5,238 nt of DNA, taken from contig CAMLRE010000185.1 of assembly GCA_946482355.1 (NCBI GenBank), positions 1 to 5,238 of the forward strand, in the 5' to 3' direction. Position 1 is the first letter of the stretch. Each line of letters begins with the position of its first letter. Shown here in pieces: positions 1-5,174 of this stretch. Under the pieces are notes generated by a model that ran no database searches, was not told the DNA's origin, and was given only the letters and a program-made list of their open reading frames with translations. The position numbers and the translations under genes were made by a program. Origin of the DNA: an uncultured Bdellovibrio sp. Its GTDB lineage: Bacteria > Bdellovibrionota > Bdellovibrionia > Bdellovibrionales > Bdellovibrionaceae.

Positions 1-724
1 ACCAAGATTTTTTATTAAAGCTAGGGGCAGAGAAGTCGTCTGAATAAAGTTTGATATAGTTATCAAGATCTTGCTTTTGCCAGTAGTCTTTCCAAGTCGT
101 GATCCAGTTCATCACTTTATTTTTTTTAGCTGTATGAGTAGCGCTATCAATCCAAGACGTTTTTGAATTAATGATCAGATGACTTTTGTTTAAAGCGATT
201 TGGTTAGATAACTTTTGAATATTGTCATTACGTAAAACCACGCAGCCTTTTGAACCGCGGTTTAACGGAACTGTATCTGGTACTGAGTGTAGCCAAATAC
301 CATCACCGGTTTTATTTTCAAACTTATCAAAAACATTAGGGTAGTCAGTTGTAAAAGCTAACGAGCCGTAACGGTCAAAAGGAATTTCTGGCGGAGTTTT
401 CTTTGTTTGTAAAAGATAAATTCCTTCAGGAGTTTTTTGATCGTTACGTTTAGTTTTGTTACCACCATTTTTACCGATATCGATTTCAAATGAAGTGGGT
501 GATGTTAAATTTTCTTCTGATTCAAAGAAGTAAAGTTTGCGCTCAGTTTTATCTGCAATCATGATTGAAGATTTAATTTCAGGAGCATCTGAAATTTGTA
601 AAATCTCATTCGGAAAAAGGGTAGCCGTGCCCGAAGCTGTTTGGGCCATAGCAGTTACTTTCGCTTGTAAAATAAAAGCGAAAGCCAAAGTAGATAAAAA
701 TGGTGAAAGTCTATGCAATTTCAT
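1..724 (-). CDS. Exported L,D-transpeptidase (YkuD domain), 3' end cut off by window edge
   Basis: Open from an ATG at 724 down to base 1 without a stop: 241 codons visible. The N-terminus is a signal peptide (basic MKLHR, hydrophobic stretch to about residue 25, likely cleavage near AMA-Q at 27/28). Residues about 50-186 form a YkuD catalytic domain: a strand start at 52-68, a TPEG turn at 98-101, GIWLHSVP with His146, and the catalytic S-K-G-C at 158-161 with Cys161 as nucleophile. In the family this enzyme joins or exchanges meso-diaminopimelate links in peptidoglycan in the periplasm; YafK/DpaA-type relatives instead release lipoprotein from peptidoglycan, so either activity is possible. 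The tail after residue 204 (W207, W211, then DLDNY and YSDDF) looks like the start of the NTF2-like domain found behind some YkuD domains. The usual His of SHGC is Lys here. The Shine-Dalgarno is weak. Divergent from the fliL-like gene. Family confidence is high; exact reaction unknown. Confidence 0.93.
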   Translation of the reverse strand, partial: MKLHRLSPFLSTLAFAFILQAKVTAMAQTASGTATLFPNEILQISDAPEIKSSIMIADKTERKLYFFESEENLTSPTSFEIDIGKNGGNKTKRNDQKTPEGIYLLQTKKTPPEIPFDRYGSLAFTTDYPNVFDKFENKTGDGIWLHSVPDTVPLNRGSKGCVVLRNDNIQKLSNQIALNKSHLIINSKTSWIDSATHTAKKNKVMNWITTWKDYWQKQDLDNYIKLYSDDFSAPSFNKKSW

Positions 725-733
725 TCTCGTTAA

Positions 734-758
734 ATTATCTTGTCCTAATATGAGACAA
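734..758 (-). promoter_or_regulatory. Possible promoter/operator of the L,D-transpeptidase gene
   Basis: On the minus strand GATAAT (739-734) matches five of six bases of a -10 hexamer and lies 9 bases before the ATG at 724. No good -35 was found at 16-18 bases upstream. Directly beside it is a short inverted repeat, TTGTC (740-744) and GACAA (754-758), with a 9-base loop. An alternative -10, TATCAT, lies further upstream near 790. The evidence is only base matching in AT-rich DNA, so this is a weak call. Confidence 0.25.
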
Positions 759-824
759 CAGACAACTCATAGGCCCCCATATTACGACTAATGATAACAG
801 ATTTTTAACATTTTGCACACCTTT

Positions 825-836
825 GGTCTTAAGACC
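825..836. repeat. Perfect 12-bp palindrome GGTCTTAAGACC
   Basis: A perfect 12-bp palindrome in the divergent gap between the transpeptidase and fliL-like genes, ending 27 bases before the fliL-like ATG. Its right half overlaps the -35 element of the candidate sigma-28 promoter (830-833), so a dimeric regulator bound here could block that promoter. The symmetry is directly visible; the operator role is inference. A loop-less palindrome is more like a protein-binding site than an RNA hairpin. Confidence 0.4.
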
Positions 837-856
837 TAAGTTTGGTGGTCCGATAA
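830..856 (+). promoter_or_regulatory. Candidate sigma-28 (FliA-type) promoter for the fliL-like gene
   Basis: TAAG (830-833), 15 bases, then TCCGATAA (849-856). The sigma-28/sigma-D consensus is TAAA-N15-GCCGATAA or -GCCGATAT, so the -10 matches 7 of 8, the -35 core 3 of 4, and the spacing is exact. It faces a gene of flagellar family, which supports the call. Transcription would start near 862-864, at or one to two bases before the ATG at 864, giving a leaderless or near-leaderless message; this fits the lack of a Shine-Dalgarno sequence at usual distance (the only purine-rich stretch, GGTGG, is about 15 bases upstream and would not be transcribed). Confidence 0.55.
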
Positions 857-863
857 CATCAGT

Positions 864-1340
864 ATGAAACAAAAGCTGCAACTTATCTTGAATAGTTTAT
901 TGATCCTTTTAAACCTTTGCGGGTTAGGCACAGGTGCTTATTGGGTGTATGCCTCAACGATTGGTTACGAATCACCTTACATCGTAGAAGAGACATTAAG
1001 ACAGCCAGCAAGCTTACCTGAGTTAGTAGAAAAGGGTATGAACGTTTACACGATGGATAAGTTTTTAGTGAACTTGAGCGGGCAGCCGCAAAGACAAATT
1101 TTACTACAGGTTAATCTTGATATGTTAAACGCGCAGTCTTTCACAGAGATCATGGATTCTGATAAAACAGCGCGTGCCCGTGACAGTATTATTCGTTTAT
1201 TAAATGATAAATCTTATTCTGACTTAGAAACGATTCAGGGAAAATTATTTTTAAAAGATAAGATCGTCGAAGAAGTTAACAAAGTCCTACGAGTAGGACT
1301 TGTTAAAGATGTGTATTTTACTGATTTTGTAGTTCGATAA
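864..1340 (+). CDS. fliL: FliL-family flagellar stator-associated protein
   Basis: 158 residues, the usual FliL length (about 140-180). A short basic N-terminus is followed by one membrane helix (about 5-29), a linker, then the periplasmic FliL domain. Family hallmarks are present in order: VYTMDKFLVNLSG at 61-73, the ARDSIIRLL helix at 105-113, SDLETIQGK at 119-127, LKDKIVEEVNKVL at 130-142, and the C-terminal VKDVYFTDFVVR, where the family typically ends in VYFTxFVVQ. In other bacteria FliL surrounds the MotA/MotB stator at the inner membrane and supports torque. No flagellar gene lies beside it, so it is an orphan copy rather than part of the usual fliL-fliM operon; flagellated bacteria can carry more than one fliL, and this may be an extra copy. 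The start at 864 places positive residues before the helix and fits the nearby sigma-28-like promoter. Only 10 bases separate its stop from the convergent gene. Confidence 0.9.
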   Translation: MKQKLQLILNSLLILLNLCGLGTGAYWVYASTIGYESPYIVEETLRQPASLPELVEKGMNVYTMDKFLVNLSGQPQRQILLQVNLDMLNAQSFTEIMDSDKTARARDSIIRLLNDKSYSDLETIQGKLFLKDKIVEEVNKVLRVGLVKDVYFTDFVVR

Positions 1341-1350
1341 TTCTTAAAAA

Positions 1351-1962
1351 TTATAAAGTGAATTTAACAGGCTTGTTGTTTTTGATTTCATAAACATCGC
1401 CATTACCCATGTATGTTTCAACTTGGATGCCCACTTTTTTCTTTTCTTTAAGCTTAGTCGCTTGTTCGCCTTGAGCCGGTAATACGTAAATTGGTACGCC
1501 AGTCTCTTTAGGAGTTGTAGCGGCTGTTGCAGCTGAAGAAATTTCGGTCGCAGGAATTACAGAACTTTTAATATCTTTAATAGACCATTGCGCCACTTTA
1601 ACAAGAGTCCATTTTTTATCTCGTTGTAATAAAGCGACTACGTATTGGTTTTTAAGATCTGTTCCGAATAAAACGATGTCTTTTTTGTCGTTACCATCAA
1701 GGTCATCGATAAAAGCCATCGGCACCATGTCTTTTCCAAGGTCTTTAAACAATTCAAGAACTGATTTGCTGTAATCATTTTTACTGAAAATAACAAATTC
1801 AGGATTCCACTGTGTTAAAGCTTTGAAAGCTGTTTCTGGCAATTGCACTTCGACATTGTCGTTCTGAAATTTAATTTCTAAAGCATTCGTTGCTGATTTT
1901 ACAATCGGTGCTGCTTGAACGACAGAGGCGAATAAAAGTGAAAAGCTAATTAATTTGATCAT
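1351..1962 (-). CDS. Secreted protein of unknown function with FG-GAP-like acidic loop
   Basis: 203 residues. A signal peptide is clear (MIKLISFSLLFASVVQA, cleavage after Ala17). I do not recognise the family. Residues 84-100 (FIDDLDGNDKKDIVLFG) resemble one blade repeat of the FG-GAP/VCBS type, whose Asp-x-Asp-Gly loops bind calcium; here D87, D89, N91 and D95 could ligate an ion. Only one such repeat is obvious. Next come a strand-rich stretch (107-128), an Ala/Thr-rich low-complexity linker (about 138-152) and a short basic C-terminal part containing KLKEKKK. The ATG overlaps the stop of the upstream hydrolase gene as ATGA (1959-1962), and a strong GGAGGT lies 8 bases before it, so the two genes are probably translated together and may work on the same periplasmic or outer-membrane target. 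That functional link is inference. It ends tail-to-tail with the fliL-like gene. Confidence 0.88.
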   Translation of the reverse strand: MIKLISFSLLFASVVQAAPIVKSATNALEIKFQNDNVEVQLPETAFKALTQWNPEFVIFSKNDYSKSVLELFKDLGKDMVPMAFIDDLDGNDKKDIVLFGTDLKNQYVVALLQRDKKWTLVKVAQWSIKDIKSSVIPATEISSAATAATTPKETGVPIYVLPAQGEQATKLKEKKKVGIQVETYMGNGDVYEIKNNKPVKFTL

Positions 1963-2510
1963 CGGGCAGTACCTCCGCTAGAACTTTTTTGTTTTTGTGA
2001 CGAACCACCAGAGCGATTAGCACCTAAGTATTTCGGACATTTTTCACCACGGGGAACTAAGAACACATGTTCGCCAGCACGGCCGCACGAAGTTGCGCGA
2101 CGGGCCCAGCCTGGTGTTACTTTGCGTGGGTTATAAAAATAAATTAAGCCGTTAGCGCCTTCGTTAATAGATAAGTCAACGGCCGCTCGGCAATCTTGAA
2201 GAGCTTCTTTATCTTCTAACTTGCTGGCGCTGATATTGTTTTTATAGCTGTCAGCCGTCCAACTAAATTGAGCTGGTTGGTAAACGACGCCACAGACTGT
2301 ATCCGGAAACTCATCACTTTCTTTACGAGACAAAACTGTTTTAGCAACAGCAATTTTACCTTCCATCGGTTCGCCGCGGGTTTCGTGATAACAGTTGCAG
2401 ACCATACAATTAAAAGTGGATTGGTTTCGGTTGCACGTCATGGTGTCAGGTGCAGCAGTCGCTGCTTGAGACCCAATCCAAAGAGTAAAACAAATAAATA
2501 ACTTCTTCAT
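1959..2510 (-). CDS. Secreted cysteine-rich cell-wall hydrolase, SleB-type
   Basis: 183 residues from the ATG at 2510. An in-frame ATG at 2627 would add 39 residues but would bury the signal peptide, so the MKKLF start is preferred; cleavage is likely near ATAA-P (20/21). The mature part matches the SleB/CwlJ hydrolase domain (PF07486): YHETRGEPMEGKIAVAKTVLSRK (41-63) with Glu43 as probable catalytic acid, FPDTVCGVVYQPAQFSW (68-84), and NPRKVTPGWA followed by GEHVF (127-150). Family members cleave peptidoglycan glycan strands, several as lytic transglycosylases; outside spore formers they are general wall-remodelling enzymes. The mature protein has eight cysteines (26, 35, 38, 40, 73, 107, 142, 158), including CxxCxC at 35-40 just before the active site, suggesting disulfides in the periplasm or outside the cell. 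The tail (166-183) is Gly/Ser/Lys-rich and probably flexible. It is first of a two-gene operon. No convincing Shine-Dalgarno or promoter was found upstream. Confidence 0.9.
   Translation of the reverse strand: MKKLFICFTLWIGSQAATAAPDTMTCNRNQSTFNCMVCNCYHETRGEPMEGKIAVAKTVLSRKESDEFPDTVCGVVYQPAQFSWTADSYKNNISASKLEDKEALQDCRAAVDLSINEGANGLIYFYNPRKVTPGWARRATSCGRAGEHVFLVPRGEKCPKYLGANRSGGSSQKQKSSSGGTAR
1971..1976 (-). promoter_or_regulatory. Strong ribosome binding site GGAGGT inside the hydrolase gene
   Basis: GGAGGT on the minus strand, 8 bases before the ATG at 1962 and lying within the last codons of the hydrolase gene. It fixes the start of the downstream secreted-protein gene and suggests strong independent initiation in addition to coupling through the ATGA overlap. 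Confidence 0.8.
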
Positions 2511-2610
2511 TCTATCGCCATTTCTTTTGATGTTGTGACATTCTTTGACACACAAATCGGACCAAGTTGAGAATGAGACAAGGGGGCTTAGGTCGTGATT
2601 TCTAGAGAGA

Positions 2611-2653
2611 ACGCGCAGTGTTGGCAAGATAATGCTCCAGATTTTCTGCGCGT
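2611..2653. repeat. Inverted repeat in the gap upstream of the hydrolase gene
   Basis: Arms ACGCGCAG (2611-2618) and CTGCGCGT (2646-2653) pair perfectly over 8 bp, with 27 bases between. Inside the loop TGG and CCA can extend a second short stem. It follows the stop of the anchored-protein gene (2670) by 16 bases and precedes the hydrolase ATG by about 100. No run of T follows on either strand, so it is not a standard intrinsic terminator; it could be a Rho-independent-like attenuating hairpin, an mRNA-stabilising structure, or a protein-binding site. A weaker 5-bp hairpin (ATAGA/TCTAT, 2654-2669) lies beside it. The rest of 2511-2669 shows only two direct TGTCA copies, 10 bases apart, near 2537-2551. 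Confidence 0.4.
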
Positions 2654-2669
2654 ATAGACTTTGATCTAT

Positions 2670-3419
2670 TTAACCATTTCTTTTTTGGTACATTTTAATA
2701 CCAACGTAAGCAAGAACAACTAATAAAAGTAATCCTCCGCCAAGAACCATTTCGTTTTGTAATAAACCTTTTTTCTCTTCGCCGCCAGCGCCGCCTTCGT
2801 CGTCAGCCGCTAGTAAATCGCCTGGCATAGCTTGGCCGATACCGGCACCTAAAACTTCACCTGAGCCACGGATTGGGCCAAGATCAGGACGAGATAATAA
2901 ATCTTTAGTAGCGATAACGCGTAATGAACGTACTGTATCCATAAAGTGCGCTCTGTGTTTTGCGTAGTATTTATTATGAACTGAGAAAGTCACTAAGATC
3001 GCGATTTGATCTTTGATTGTTGCTAAGTAACGTGTGAAGTAGTTTTGAACTTCAGAGTTTGCATGAAGACCATCTAACCATTTTTGATCATTGATCACTT
3101 CTTCACGTGGCGGCATTGTTACTGTTGATTGCGCTGTGCCACCAGTACGTAGATTTAACGTCATTGGTTTTGACATATGATCCATGTAGATAGGGAAGTT
3201 ATCAGTTGGGCCTTTTTCTTTAGCTGTTAAAATGATAACCGCTTCTTTTGACTCTTGTGGATCTTCGGCACGGCATACCCATTCAGTTTGCTCTAATTTA
3301 CATTTCCAAGTGTCTAACATCTCAAAAGAGATATAAGCATTTTTAAAAGTTCGAGCTTCAGACATAGAACCGATCAGTAAAAAAACTAACGGTAAGAGTC
3401 TAAAAGTGTATGATCTCAT
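2670..3419 (-). CDS. Exported protein with C-terminal membrane anchor, unknown function
   Basis: 249 residues; family not recognised. A signal peptide covers about 1-22 (MRSYTFRLLPLVFLLIGSMSEA). The domain at 23-170 has a Cys pair (C40, C49, each preceded by aromatic or hydrophobic residues), and its end (YYAKHRAHFMDTVRSLRVI, 151-169) resembles the closing helix-strand of PsbP/DUF1795-like alpha-beta domains; this is a loose resemblance only. A Gly/Pro-rich linker (180-200), an acidic glycine stretch (ADDEGGAGGEEKK, 205-217), a hydrophobic helix (about 225-243, beginning GGGLLLL) and a basic end (KMYQKRNG) follow. The expected topology is a periplasmic domain held to the inner membrane with a short cytoplasmic tail. 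GAGG lies in the order GAGG-CAAC-ATG as GCGAGGCAAC before the start, a close-set ribosome site at 3424-3427. Divergent from the LysR gene across 102 bp that hold a LysR box, so it is a plausible target of that regulator. Confidence 0.87.
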   Translation of the reverse strand: MRSYTFRLLPLVFLLIGSMSEARTFKNAYISFEMLDTWKCKLEQTEWVCRAEDPQESKEAVIILTAKEKGPTDNFPIYMDHMSKPMTLNLRTGGTAQSTVTMPPREEVINDQKWLDGLHANSEVQNYFTRYLATIKDQIAILVTFSVHNKYYAKHRAHFMDTVRSLRVIATKDLLSRPDLGPIRGSGEVLGAGIGQAMPGDLLAADDEGGAGGEEKKGLLQNEMVLGGGLLLLVVLAYVGIKMYQKRNG

Positions 3420-3439
3420 GTTGCCTCGCTTGTTGTATT

Positions 3440-3458
3440 ACATCTACAATTGTGATGT
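3440..3458. promoter_or_regulatory. Candidate LysR-type operator (T-N11-A, ATC-N9-GAT)
   Basis: Arms ACATC (3440-3444) and GATGT (3454-3458) are perfect inverted copies around a 9-base centre, and within the centre ACAATTGT is itself an 8-bp palindrome. The core is ATC-N9-GAT, the classical LysR-family box that also satisfies T-N11-A. It lies in the divergent gap, 21 bases before the anchored-protein ATG and 64 before the LysR ATG. This is where an autoregulating LysR protein normally binds to repress itself and control the divergent gene. A weak TTTTCA-N17-TAATAC promoter for the minus-strand gene would overlap this site. Confidence 0.6.
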
Positions 3459-3465
3459 GAAAACA

Positions 3466-3493
3466 TTGTAACCACTTTTTTGTTCTCTATCAA
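3466..3493 (+). promoter_or_regulatory. Weak candidate promoter for the LysR gene
   Basis: TTGTAA (3466-3471), 16 bases, TATCAA (3488-3493): each hexamer matches four of six sigma-70 consensus bases. It lies just beyond the LysR box and would give a leader of about 20 bases. A second copy of CTATCRAA occurs 16 bases downstream (3503-3510), offering an alternative -10. Support is base matching and position only. Confidence 0.3.
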
Positions 3494-3521
3494 ATTGGTT
3501 CGCTATCGAATGAGGTAATTT

Positions 3522-4418
3522 ATGTTAAATCTTTCGCAACTCCAGACCTTTGTCATGGTCGTATCTGAGGGCAGTATGACGGCCGCAGCCGATAAACTAT
3601 TTCTAACTCAGCCGGCAGTGAGTCAGCAGATGAAAAACTTAGAAGACGAATTAGGGGTTGAACTGGTAGTTCGTGGGAGTAAACAAATTAAAACCACAGC
3701 TCAGGGCGAAGTTTTATACGAACACGCTAAAAAGATTCTAAGCCTTTCTCAAGCCGCCGAAATTTCGATTAAATCTGTGGGCGCCCAGCTTCGTGGTCAG
3801 TTAAGAATCGGTACGCTAAATTCAATCGGTCTTCACTTAATGAGCCCGGTGGTAAGCCGATTATTAAAGTTTAACCCTGATTTTAAAATCAAAGTGGATT
3901 ACGCCAAGGGCGAAGATTTAATCGAAGCTTACGAAAAAAATGAATTAGACGTTGTGGTTTTACCCGATGTGCAAACGAACTATGGTAAAACTTTAAAAGA
4001 AACAGCATCGCATGTTCTTTTAAAAGAAGAAATGTGGTTAGTGGGTTCTGGTAAAGATGAATTTTACCCATCAACTGTGAGTATGAAAGATATCGCAAAG
4101 ATCCCATACGTGCATTTTTCGAATGAGTTTCCGCACTTTGATAAAATGTTAAATGAAAAATTAGGCACTGTGCCTGCAGTTTTTGAATCATCAAATGTGG
4201 GAACACTTAAACGTGTGATCGAAAATGGCTTAGGCATTGGCTTTTTACCAGCGCATTCTGTAAAAAAACAAATTCGCGGTGGTCGTTTAAATAAAATTCA
4301 AACCACAGATTTTGAATATAAAACAGAATTCATTTATTACCGTCGTGAAAAAGGACCTTCAGCAAAAACTGCTGAAATTCTTTTCCAAGCCATGACTGGC
4401 GATCAAGAGAGAAGCTAA
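3522..4418 (+). CDS. LysR-type transcriptional regulator
   Basis: 298 residues, the normal size for the family. The N-terminal winged helix-turn-helix spans about 4-62 (LSQLQTFVMVVSEGSMTAAA, then LTQPAVSQQMKNLEDELGVEL, RG, TTAQGE), followed by a coiled linker helix (62-88) and the effector-binding domain starting GQLRIGTLNSIG at 92. Proteins of this family bind DNA as tetramers and switch genes in response to a small ligand; the ligand here cannot be told from sequence. The start is supported by GAGG (3512-3515) six to seven bases before the ATG. It is divergent from the anchored-protein gene with a LysR box between them and shares one base with the following MAPEG gene (stop TAA and ATG overlap at 4418). 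Likely targets are therefore itself plus MAPEG and the divergent gene (inference). Confidence 0.95.
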   Translation: MLNLSQLQTFVMVVSEGSMTAAADKLFLTQPAVSQQMKNLEDELGVELVVRGSKQIKTTAQGEVLYEHAKKILSLSQAAEISIKSVGAQLRGQLRIGTLNSIGLHLMSPVVSRLLKFNPDFKIKVDYAKGEDLIEAYEKNELDVVVLPDVQTNYGKTLKETASHVLLKEEMWLVGSGKDEFYPSTVSMKDIAKIPYVHFSNEFPHFDKMLNEKLGTVPAVFESSNVGTLKRVIENGLGIGFLPAHSVKKQIRGGRLNKIQTTDFEYKTEFIYYRREKGPSAKTAEILFQAMTGDQERS

Positions 4419-4840
4419 TGGATTTTAATAAAAATTTATTAATTTACCCCATGGCGTTTTACGCTTTTTGGATGTTTGGCGTAGCGGTTCATTTATTTCG
4501 CACACGCGTAAGAGCTTTAAAAAATAAAGAAGTATCAATGAAATACTTTAAAGCTTACACAGAAGCTCCACCGCCAGAATATTCCAGATTGGCTGAGCGC
4601 CATTATGAAAATCAATTCGAAGTGCCCACTCTGTTCTTTCCAGTCGGGGTGATGCATTTTGCTTTAGGGTTAGCGAATCCACTAACTCTTGGGATTATGT
4701 GGGCTTTCGTTGTAGCGCGCATGTTGCATACGTTTATTCACTTAGGCAGTAACAACGTTCGCGTAAGAATGATCTTCTTTATGATTAGCTGGGCTTGTAT
4801 CGTCGCTCTTTGGGTGCAGATGCTTTTCTTAGTGGCTTAA
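4418..4840 (+). CDS. MAPEG-family four-helix membrane protein
   Basis: 140 residues with four hydrophobic segments (about 8-27, 68-86, 88-108, 115-139), matching MAPEG proteins (PF01124; membrane-associated proteins in eicosanoid and glutathione metabolism). The typical loop before helix 2 is present: RLAERHYENQFEVP (57-70), where the conserved Glu-Asn region of the family contacts glutathione in characterised enzymes; ARMLHTFIHLGSNNVRVR (100-117) is the usual helix 3-4 connection. Bacterial members of this short type are mostly uncharacterised, so glutathione transferase or peroxidase activity is possible but not shown. It starts on the last base of the LysR stop codon with only a weak AGAGA upstream, so translation probably depends on coupling to the regulator. 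Its 3' end overlaps the convergent DUF3703 gene by 12 bases. Confidence 0.88.
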   Translation: MDFNKNLLIYPMAFYAFWMFGVAVHLFRTRVRALKNKEVSMKYFKAYTEAPPPEYSRLAERHYENQFEVPTLFFPVGVMHFALGLANPLTLGIMWAFVVARMLHTFIHLGSNNVRVRMIFFMISWACIVALWVQMLFLVA

Positions 4841-5170
4841 CAGTTGTTTTAAATCGTTCGGGATTTCTAACGGTTGAAAAATTCCAACATTAGATAATCC
4901 CGTATTACCTTTCGGCGCTTTTTTAAACCACGAACCGGGCGCAGCTAAAATTAAACGGGGAATCTGTCCTAAAATTTCAGACGTGTTATACGTTTTAAGA
5001 CCTAAACGTAGCATTAAAATGTGAGTCCATACATGCGGGCCTGCGAAGTACTGGCTAAGGATATGGGCTCTTGCTAAGTGCTTCCACGCTGATTCAAAAT
5101 CACGCGCGTTTTCGGCTAAGCGAGCTAAAGATAATTCTAAATTAAAATGTTCACGAATTTTTGGTGGCAT
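4829..5170 (-). CDS. DUF3703 family protein
   Basis: 113 residues, full length for the DUF3703 family (PF12487), which I recognise from AWKHLARAHILSQ (28-40), the H46-x3-H50 pair followed by LMLRLGL, SEILGQIPRL (64-73), APKGNTG (85-91) and IPNDL (103-107). The N-terminal half is helical and reads somewhat like a single TPR-type hairpin. Histidines 36, 46 and 50 are conserved in position and could bind a metal or act in catalysis; the family has no established function. There is no signal peptide or membrane helix, so it is probably cytoplasmic. The ATG is 4 bases after the stop of the upstream gene and has no Shine-Dalgarno (TTTTAATTTT precedes it), which implies translation coupled to that gene. 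Its 3' end runs 12 bases into the MAPEG gene on the other strand. Confidence 0.87.
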   Translation of the reverse strand: MPPKIREHFNLELSLARLAENARDFESAWKHLARAHILSQYFAGPHVWTHILMLRLGLKTYNTSEILGQIPRLILAAPGSWFKKAPKGNTGLSNVGIFQPLEIPNDLKQLLSH

Positions 5171-5174
5171 AAAA

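Noticed and set aside
537..791. Plus-strand open frame of 84 codons
   Set aside because: It lies opposite the start of the L,D-transpeptidase gene, which has a clear signal peptide and catalytic domain; the plus-strand translation shows no family features.
1339..1364. AATTC/GAATT inverted repeat between the fliL-like gene and its convergent neighbour, considered as a terminator
   Set aside because: Only 5 AT-rich base pairs with a 16-base loop and no following T-run specific to it; such matches are expected by chance.
2268..2501. Plus-strand open frame of 77 codons
   Set aside because: It is the shadow of the SleB-type hydrolase gene, whose motifs are unambiguous on the minus strand.
2521..2600. 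Second sigma-28-like -10 (TCCGATTT) upstream of the hydrolase on the minus strand
   Set aside because: The -10 is incomplete and there is no TAAA-like element 15 bases upstream (TGTC instead).
2511..2627. Longer 222-residue form of the hydrolase starting at 2627
   Set aside because: The extra 39 residues precede a perfect signal peptide starting MKKLF, so the upstream ATG is unlikely to be used.
3889..4206. Minus-strand open frame of 105 codons
   Set aside because: It lies entirely within the LysR-type regulator gene and has no recognisable domain or ribosome site.
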